A DNA stretch of 62,599 nt from Asticcacaulis sp. AC402. GTDB lineage: Bacteria > Pseudomonadota > Alphaproteobacteria > Caulobacterales > Caulobacteraceae. Shown here in pieces: positions 56,605-62,599 of the stretch; the first letter of the stretch is position 1, and the number at the start of each line of letters is the position of its first letter. The notes under the pieces are model-generated. The model had not been told where the DNA came from and made no database searches. It was given only the letters and a program-made list of their open reading frames with translations. Location: assembly GCF_000495835.1 (NCBI RefSeq), contig NZ_AWGC01000011.1, positions 1 to 62,599 of the forward strand. The letters are read 5' to 3'. The position numbers and the translations under genes are program-made.

Positions 56605-56706
56605 TAGCGAGATGGCTTTTGTAGAATCGCCATCTCGCTCTAAGTTTTTGTTTTGTCGCGCAATTTGTCCGAAAAGTGCGTCACACTTTATCGGATTGCG
56701 CTCTAG
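56605..56706 (-). repeat. R1 repeat, right half of a head-to-head pair, supplies the recG stop
   Basis: Minus-strand copy. Read on that strand: GAGCGCAATCCGATAAAGTG, TGACGCACTTTTCGGACAAA, TTGCGCGACAAAACAAAAAC, TTAGAGCGAGATGGCGATTC and a diverged end. Its outer bases CTAG provide the TAG stop of recG (56703-56705). Confidence 0.88.
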
Positions 56707-58769
56707 TCCTGTTTGTCGGCGACATCGGCGCGCCAGTAGAACAGTTGTTTTAATACCTCGATCGCCTTGCGCCGCGGCGCCGGCAAGGCCTCGCCTTGCT
56801 GCAGGATATAGACCGCCTCGCGCGCCGCCAAACCAATTAGGGCTGTGTGGCGCACCGGGTCGACGAAGCGATAGTCTGGGAAGCCCGATTGCTTGGCGCC
56901 AAGGATGTCGCCTTCACCGCGCAACTGCCAATCCATCTCAGCGATCTTGAAGCCATCCTCAGTATCGCGCAACAGTTCCAACCGCGCCTTGGCAACCTGC
57001 GACAAGGGGGCATCGTACAGCAGGATGCAGGCGCTCTTGGCGGTGCCGCGGCCAACCCGGCCTCGCAACTGATGCAGTTGCGCCAGACCAAAGCGCTCAG
57101 CCTGTTCAATAATGATGATCGAGGCGGTGGGCACATCGATGCCGACCTCGACTACAGTCGTCGCACACAGCACGCGCAGTTCGCCGGCGGCGAACCGGGT
57201 CACGACGGCGTCTTTCATCTCCGATGCCATACGGCCGTGAACAAGGCCGATTTCGATAGCGAGCGCTTCTTGAAGCGCGTCATGGCGCTTTTCGGCGGCG
57301 ATCAGGTCGGACTCGGCAGAGTCTTCAACCAAGGGGCAGATCCAATAGGCCTGCTGGCCCTCATTCAGCGCTGCCTTCAATCGTATCATGACGTCTGCCA
57401 AACGGGCGCGCGGCACGACGGCGGTGTGGATCGGCTGGCGGCCCGCCGGCTTTTCGTCGAGGATGCTGAGATCGGCCTCGCCATACTGCGTCAGGGCCAG
57501 GGTACGCGGTATCGGTGTCGCAGACATTGACAGGTAGTGCACAGCCTCACCCTTGGAAAACAATCTCTGGCGCTGGCTGACGCCGAAGCGGTGCTGCTCG
57601 TCGATGACGGCCAGTTGCAGGGTCTTGAAATCGACACCTTCCTGGAAGACGGCATGGGTGCCGAAGACCACCTGAACCTGGCCGGCCGCAACGGCGGCAC
57701 GCTTGCGTTCGCGTTCACGGCCCTTGTCACGACCGGTCATGATGGTCGAAGTAATGCCTAGAGCCTGCAGAATTGGAAGGCTTTTTTCGAAATGCTGGCG
57801 GGCCAGTATCTCGGTCGGCGCCATTAGGACGCTCTGCAGCCCCGCCTCGGCGACATCGATCATGGCCATGAGCGCCACCAGGGTCTTGCCGGCACCGACA
57901 TCGCCCTGGACAAGGCGGTTCATGCGGTGGCCCGATCGCAGATCGCGGCGAATATCGCCCAGAGCGCGAACCTGGGCGCCGGTCATGGCAAAGGGCAGGG
58001 TGCTGAGAGCTTTGTCGGCCAAGTCATGGTAGTCGATCGCGCGCGACGGCGTGTTCTGGCGGAACTGTTTACGCGCCTTGAGCGCCAACTGATGCGCCAG
58101 AGCTTCGTCGTAGGCCAGGCGCTGACGCGGCTTGGCATCGGGATCGAGGTCGTGTTCGCTTAGCGGCGCGTGGGCAGCGAACAAAGCACTGTGAAAAGAT
58201 GGCCATAAGTATTTGTCAACCATGGCTTTATCAAGCCACTCGGGGAGATCCGGCGTCGCTGCCAATGCACCTTGCGCCAGTTTGCGGATTGCCCGCGAAC
58301 CGAGGTCAAGCGTCGCCGGATAGACGGGCTCACAGGAAGGGATTTCGCCGGCACGGTCTTCGTCGACGATGTAGTCCGGGTGCGGCATCTGAAGATGGCC
58401 ATTGAAACTCTCCAGCTTGCCGCTGATCAGCCGCTTGGCACCTATCGGATGCTGACTTTCGAAACCGCGGATGCGGTGAAAATAGACCAAAGTCAAGCGC
58501 GTCGGGCCATCGAACGTCTCGACGCGCTGGGGCCCCTTGAGCGGCGATGGCGGGTAGCCAGCAATCGTTACCGCCACCGTCTGGACTTCACCGATTCGCG
58601 CCGCGGTGAGTGGCACCAGGGGCCGCTTGATGACGCTCGATGGCAAGAAAAAGACGAGGTCGCGGACATGGGTTCCCACATGCTGGGCCAGGAGCGGCGC
58701 CAGTTTGGGGCCGACGCCCTTTACTGTGGTCACATCAGCGTAGTAGGGGAACAAAATTTCTGGACGCAT
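56703..58769 (-). CDS. recG: ATP-dependent DNA helicase RecG
   Basis: Superfamily 2 helicase that reverses stalled forks and branch-migrates Holliday junctions. N-terminal wedge (OB) domain from VKGVGPKLAPLLAQHVGTHV, Walker A LVQGDVGAGKTLVALMAMID, DEQH box VIDEQHRFGVSQRQ, motif III LSMSATPIPRTLALTQYG, and the C-terminal RGRVGRGTAKSACILLY and LRGEGDILGAKQSGFPDYRF. I use ATG 58769 (MRPEILFPYYADVTTVKGVG, 688 residues); the extra open frame to 58913 runs over the divergent sdhE and is not RecG-like. The stop is inside R1 and the last residues are A-D-K-Q-D. Confidence 0.97.
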   Translation of the reverse strand: MRPEILFPYYADVTTVKGVGPKLAPLLAQHVGTHVRDLVFFLPSSVIKRPLVPLTAARIGEVQTVAVTIAGYPPSPLKGPQRVETFDGPTRLTLVYFHRIRGFESQHPIGAKRLISGKLESFNGHLQMPHPDYIVDEDRAGEIPSCEPVYPATLDLGSRAIRKLAQGALAATPDLPEWLDKAMVDKYLWPSFHSALFAAHAPLSEHDLDPDAKPRQRLAYDEALAHQLALKARKQFRQNTPSRAIDYHDLADKALSTLPFAMTGAQVRALGDIRRDLRSGHRMNRLVQGDVGAGKTLVALMAMIDVAEAGLQSVLMAPTEILARQHFEKSLPILQALGITSTIMTGRDKGRERERKRAAVAAGQVQVVFGTHAVFQEGVDFKTLQLAVIDEQHRFGVSQRQRLFSKGEAVHYLSMSATPIPRTLALTQYGEADLSILDEKPAGRQPIHTAVVPRARLADVMIRLKAALNEGQQAYWICPLVEDSAESDLIAAEKRHDALQEALAIEIGLVHGRMASEMKDAVVTRFAAGELRVLCATTVVEVGIDVPTASIIIIEQAERFGLAQLHQLRGRVGRGTAKSACILLYDAPLSQVAKARLELLRDTEDGFKIAEMDWQLRGEGDILGAKQSGFPDYRFVDPVRHTALIGLAAREAVYILQQGEALPAPRRKAIEVLKQLFYWRADVADKQD

Positions 58770-58830
58770 GGGCTTATCAAGCACCAAAAATGCTTTATGA
58801 GAAGGCCTCCGATAAACAGGAGCTCCGACC

Positions 58831-59118
58831 GTGAGCGATGCCGACCTCCGCGAAGCCCGTCTGAAAAAGCTGTCCTTTCGTGCCTGGCGCCGAGGTTTCA
58901 AGGAAGCCGACATTATTCTGGGTCATTTCGCAGACGAACGCCTCGGCCAGATGAGCGATGCCGAACTGGAGATTTTCGAAGTTTTGTTGGAAGTGCCGGA
59001 CCAGGATCTCTATGGCTGGATGATCGAACGTGAGCCGGCCCCGCCTGAATTCGATACGGAAATCATGAAGCAACTCAATCAGTTTTATAAGACAGCTTAC
59101 AAACACATCCAGTCATGA
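58831..59118 (+). CDS. sdhE: FAD assembly factor SdhE
   Basis: Small protein (95 residues, DUF339/YgfY/Sdh5 family) that helps attach FAD covalently to succinate dehydrogenase SdhA. The conserved motif R-G-x-x-E is in FRAWRRGFKEADIILGHFAD, followed by FEVLLEVPDQDLYGWMI with D-x-D-L-x-W. It starts at GTG 58831, 9 bases after AGGAG. The gap to the divergent recG start is only 61 bases, so both promoters overlap. It overlaps mfd by four bases, a recG-sdhE-mfd arrangement common in alphaproteobacteria. Confidence 0.95.
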   Translation: MSDADLREARLKKLSFRAWRRGFKEADIILGHFADERLGQMSDAELEIFEVLLEVPDQDLYGWMIEREPAPPEFDTEIMKQLNQFYKTAYKHIQS

Positions 59119-62100
59119 CGCGTCTTACCGACATTACCGGAAACGCTGAATCGCTGACTCTGAGCGGTTGTCCGGAAGGCTACGAAAGCCTCATTGCCGC
59201 CGATCTGGCCAAGGCCGAGCACCTTAGCTTGTTTATCGCCCGCGATTTTGGCCGCATGAATGCGGTTGTAGAAGCCTTGCGCTTTTTCGCCCCGGACCTT
59301 GAGCTACTAAGCTTTCCGGCGTGGGATTGCCTGCCTTACGACCGGCTGAGCCCGACGCCCGGCGTTGTCGCCCAGCGCATGTACGCCCTGTCGCGGTTAT
59401 CAGCTTATCGCGATAAGGCGCCTGAAAAGCCTGTACTTTTTCTGACGACGGCCTCGGCCATGGCCCAGCGCGTTCCGCCGCGCACAGTGATTAATCAAGG
59501 GCGACTCACTTTGAAACCCGGCCTGTCGATCGACATGACCGAACTGGACGCCTACTTCGTCAACAACGGCTATACCCGGGTGTCAACGGTGTCTGAACGC
59601 GGCGAATTCGCCGTGCGCGGCGGCCTGGTCGACGTTTTTCCGCCCTCAGCGCCGGAACCTGTGCGACTCGACTTCTTCGGCGACAGTCTCGAATCTATTC
59701 GCAGTTTCGATCCGGAAACCCAGCGGTCACTGAAGCAGATTACCCAACTCGACTTCACGGCCGTATCGGAAATCCGGATGGATGCCGACAGCATCAGCCG
59801 CTTTCGTCAGGGTTATCTAACCGCCTTTGGCACTTCCGGCGACGATCCCGTCTATGCTGCCCTTTCGTCCGGCATTCGCCGCCAGGGCGTCGAACACATG
59901 CTGCCGCTGTTCTACGATCACCTTGACAGCGTTTTCGATTATCTGCCGCCACGCACCCTTGTTATGCTGGATGCACTGGCCGCCAATGCCTATGCTGAGC
60001 GCTCCGACACCGTGCGCGACGCCTACGAGTTGCGCGCCGCAGCCATGAAAGACAAGGGGGGGGCGGCCTATCGCGCGCTCGCGCCCCAACAGCTCTATCT
60101 TGACGATAAGCAATGGAAGACCGCCTTGTCCGCCCATCGGCTGCGCCGCTTCGAGCCGTTCGAACGCGAGGGTGACGACGTCATTGACCTGGGCGGTCGT
60201 CCGGGCCGCAACTTCGCCGAAGCCCGCAAGCTCGACAGCGTCAATCTGTTCACCACGGTCACCGAACATGCCCAGGCCTTGGCCAAGCAGGGTAAACGCG
60301 TGATCTTCGCCTCGTGGACCGATGGCTCATCGGATCGCCTGGGCGTCATGCTGGCCGACCACGGCCTGACGCGCCCACGTCTGGCCACATCCTGGGTCGA
60401 CGCCCAGACCTTTGGCGTCGCAGGCACCAAGGTCAAGCCGATCCAGCGCGCCATCCTGCCATTGGATCAAGGTTTCGAAACCGAATCCCTGGCGGTGATT
60501 TCAGAAACCGATATCCTGGGCGACCGGTTAGCTCGTCCGCGTAAACGCCGGCGAGCCCAGAATTTTCTCGCCGAGGCATCGGCGCTGGCGCCAGGCGACC
60601 TGGTGGTCCATATCGAGCATGGCATCGGCCGCTATGAAGGCTTGAGGACGCTCAGCGTCAACGACGCACCGCATGATTGTCTGGAACTGCATTACGCCGC
60701 AGACTCGAAACTCTATCTGCCGGTCGAAAACATCGACCTGCTGACGCGTTACGGCGCCGACAGCGACAGCGCCCAACTCGATAAGCTTGGATCGGCCAAC
60801 TGGCAGGCGCGCAAGGCCAAGGCCAAGCAGAAGCTGCGCGAGATGGCCGACGGCCTGATACAACTGGCCGCCGCCCGGGCCCTGCGCGAAGGCACGCAAA
60901 TCGATCCTCCGCCGGGGCTCTACGACGAATTCTGCGCTCAGTTTCCGTACGAAGAGACCGAAGACCAACTCAACGCTATCCAGGACGTGCTCGAGGATCT
61001 GGCCAAGGGTCAGCCGATGGACCGGCTCATCTGCGGCGATGTCGGTTTTGGCAAGACCGAAGTGGCATTGCGCGCTGCTTTCGTCGTCGCCATGTCGGGC
61101 CAGCAGGTCGCCGTTGTCTGCCCAACCACGCTTCTGGCGCGCCAGCATTTCAAGACCTTCACGCAGCGATTCCAGGGTTGGCCGATCAGGGTACGCCAGC
61201 TGTCGCGGCTGGTCGGCCGCAAAGACTCTGACGAAACGCGTGAGGGCCTGAAAAAGGGCGAGATCGAGATCGTCATCGGTACCCATGCCCTGTTGTCCGA
61301 GCAGGTCAGCTTCAAGGAACTCGGAATCGTCATCGTAGACGAGGAGCAGCATTTCGGCGTCAAGCACAAGGAGAAGCTGAAGACCTTTCGTGCCGATGTC
61401 CACATGATGGCCCTGTCGGCGACACCGATCCCGCGCACGCTGCAAATGGCGCTGTCGGGTATCCGCGACATGTCGATTATCGCCACGCCGCCGGTCGACC
61501 GCATCGCCGTTCGAACCTATGTGCTGCCATACGATCCGGTAGCGCTGCGTGAGGCGCTGCTGCGCGAAAAATATCGCGGCGGTCAGGCCTACTACGTTGT
61601 ACCACGTCTCAGCGATTTGCCGGATGTAGCTGATTTTCTTCGTGTCCAGGTGCCTGAGATAAAGTTCGTTATCGGCCACGGCCAGTTGTCGCCGACCGCT
61701 TTGGAAGACGTCATGACCGCCTTCTACGAAGGCCAGTACGATGTCCTGCTGTCGACCACCATCGTCGAATCCGGCCTGGATGTGCCCACCGCCAACACGC
61801 TGATCGTCCATCGCGCAGATATGTTCGGCCTGGCCCAGTTGTACCAGATCCGCGGCCGAGTAGGACGTTCCAAGACGCGTGCCTTTGCCTACCTGACGAC
61901 GCCACAGCACCGGACCTTGAGTGTAGCCTCAGAAAAACGGCTTAAGGTACTGCAATCACTTGATAATCTCGGCGCCGGATTCCAGCTGGCCAGCCATGAT
62001 CTGGACATTCGCGGCGGCGGAAACCTGTTGGGCCACGAGCAGTCGGGCCACATCCGCGAGATTGGGGTCGAGCTGTACCAACAGATGTTGGAAGACGCCG

Positions 62101-62599
62101 TTGCAGAGTTGCGCCAGAAGTCGGATGATAACCTGTCGGATCACCGCAGTTGGTCGCCGCAGATCAATGCCGGCGCTGCCATCATGATCCCGGAAGCCTA
62201 TATTCCCGACCTGAACATCCGCCTGGCCCTGTATCGCCGCGTTTCGGAGGCCGAAAAGCTTGCCGACCGCGAAGCTCTGGCTTCGGAACTGATTGACCGT
62301 TTCGGTCCGATTCCGGAAGAAGCAGAGCAGTTGTTGAAGGTTGTAGGAATCAAAGGCTTATGCCGAGAAGCTAATGTTTCCAAGCTGGATGTCGGGCCCA
62401 AGGGCACTGTTGTAACCTTCCGCAACGACACCTTCAGTAACCCCATGGGCCTGGTCAAACATATCCAGAGCCGGCCCAACGATTGGAAGTTGCGGCCTGA
62501 CCAGAAGCTGCTTGTGCGTGGAGAGTGGCCTGAAGCCGCGCAGCGACTGGCGGCGGCGGAACTCATCATGAAAGAGCTTGCGAGGATAGCCGCAGCATA
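59115..62599 (+). CDS. mfd: transcription-repair coupling factor Mfd (3' end cut by one base)
   Basis: Removes RNA polymerase stalled at lesions and recruits UvrA. The UvrB-like N-terminal half has AEHLSLFIARDFGRMNAVVE, SFPAWDCLPYDRLSPTPGVV, SERGEFAVRGGLVDVFPPSA; the RNA-polymerase-interaction (RID/CarD-like) region has PGDLVVHIEHGIGRYEGLRT; then the helicase motifs CGDVGFGKTEVALRAAF, VDEEQHFGVKHKEK, ALSATPIPRTLQMALSGIRD and RGRVGRSKTRAFAYL, and the TRG/D7 parts. ATG 59115 lies in the sdhE stop. 1161 full codons are present, and the window ends on TA after the last GCA, so the stop codon is probably cut one base short. Confidence 0.96.
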   Translation, partial: MTRLTDITGNAESLTLSGCPEGYESLIAADLAKAEHLSLFIARDFGRMNAVVEALRFFAPDLELLSFPAWDCLPYDRLSPTPGVVAQRMYALSRLSAYRDKAPEKPVLFLTTASAMAQRVPPRTVINQGRLTLKPGLSIDMTELDAYFVNNGYTRVSTVSERGEFAVRGGLVDVFPPSAPEPVRLDFFGDSLESIRSFDPETQRSLKQITQLDFTAVSEIRMDADSISRFRQGYLTAFGTSGDDPVYAALSSGIRRQGVEHMLPLFYDHLDSVFDYLPPRTLVMLDALAANAYAERSDTVRDAYELRAAAMKDKGGAAYRALAPQQLYLDDKQWKTALSAHRLRRFEPFEREGDDVIDLGGRPGRNFAEARKLDSVNLFTTVTEHAQALAKQGKRVIFASWTDGSSDRLGVMLADHGLTRPRLATSWVDAQTFGVAGTKVKPIQRAILPLDQGFETESLAVISETDILGDRLARPRKRRRAQNFLAEASALAPGDLVVHIEHGIGRYEGLRTLSVNDAPHDCLELHYAADSKLYLPVENIDLLTRYGADSDSAQLDKLGSANWQARKAKAKQKLREMADGLIQLAAARALREGTQIDPPPGLYDEFCAQFPYEETEDQLNAIQDVLEDLAKGQPMDRLICGDVGFGKTEVALRAAFVVAMSGQQVAVVCPTTLLARQHFKTFTQRFQGWPIRVRQLSRLVGRKDSDETREGLKKGEIEIVIGTHALLSEQVSFKELGIVIVDEEQHFGVKHKEKLKTFRADVHMMALSATPIPRTLQMALSGIRDMSIIATPPVDRIAVRTYVLPYDPVALREALLREKYRGGQAYYVVPRLSDLPDVADFLRVQVPEIKFVIGHGQLSPTALEDVMTAFYEGQYDVLLSTTIVESGLDVPTANTLIVHRADMFGLAQLYQIRGRVGRSKTRAFAYLTTPQHRTLSVASEKRLKVLQSLDNLGAGFQLASHDLDIRGGGNLLGHEQSGHIREIGVELYQQMLEDAVAELRQKSDDNLSDHRSWSPQINAGAAIMIPEAYIPDLNIRLALYRRVSEAEKLADREALASELIDRFGPIPEEAEQLLKVVGIKGLCREANVSKLDVGPKGTVVTFRNDTFSNPMGLVKHIQSRPNDWKLRPDQKLLVRGEWPEAAQRLAAAELIMKELARIAAA

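Noticed and set aside
56576-56950. 124-codon plus-strand frame over the R1 pair and recG end
   Set aside because: Its first half is repeat sequence that recurs as the same peptide (SKFLFCRAI) in other R1 copies, and the second half is antisense to recG.

Overview
The window is a gene-dense chromosomal segment of an alphaproteobacterium, most likely a member of Caulobacterales (an Asticcacaulis/Caulobacter-type genome is my best guess; there is no 16S gene to decide). The reasons are the rnc-era-recO string, an Asp-rich (Mg-type) HemB, a complete 14-subunit nuo operon followed by birA-coaX-rnj, a separate NDUFS4-like complex I subunit, SdhE, an Asp/Glu leucyltransferase (Bpt), a two-domain cold-shock protein and an orphan motB. 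Almost everything is housekeeping. I see no transposase, integrase, phage gene, toxin-antitoxin pair or CRISPR array.

Layout: (1) 1-9.3 kb: rnc, era, recO, a hypothetical, parC, then bpt and motB on the minus strand, then a flavin reductase overlapping a beta-hydroxyacid dehydrogenase. (2) 9.3-14.8 kb: a GT39-type membrane glycosyltransferase, two exported Sel1-repeat proteins and hemB. (3) 15-23 kb: lon, HU, tRNA-Val, an endonuclease/phosphatase-fold membrane protein, a 1101-residue autotransporter and tRNA-Asp. (4) 23.3-41.7 kb: nuoA-N as one tightly packed operon with an extra TM2-domain gene between nuoF and nuoG, running on into birA, coaX and rnj. (5) 42-48.3 kb: phaC, a small exported protein, glpX, recJ and tRNA-Glu. 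(6) 48.5-52 kb: cspD-like gene, DUF192 lipoprotein, two tRNA-Pro genes, the NDUFS4-like gene and tRNA-Arg. (7) 51.3-62.6 kb: sseA and phrB (overlapping, minus strand), an LPS-type glycosyltransferase overlapping an LpxL-type acyltransferase, a DUF3089 protein, recG, sdhE and mfd, the last cut by the window edge one base before its probable stop codon.

The most distinctive content is intergenic. Two families of short palindromic repeats are dispersed through the window. R1 (about 100-120 bp, two hairpin modules, eight copies, one degenerate) and R2 (about 150 bp, near-perfect terminal inverted repeats, three copies) often lie side by side. R1 copies touch coding sequence: they carry or abut the stop codons of bpt, recG and the NDUFS4-like gene, one sits directly before the recO start, and two head-to-head copies form a 200-bp inverted repeat between DUF3089 and recG. 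An unrelated in-frame palindromic insert lies inside era. These, plus the TM2 gene in the nuo operon, the His-rich NuoL insert and the Ser-to-Glu change in the DUF3089 nucleophile elbow, are the points I would look at again.

All calls come from reading the sequence and recall of protein families; no database search was possible.
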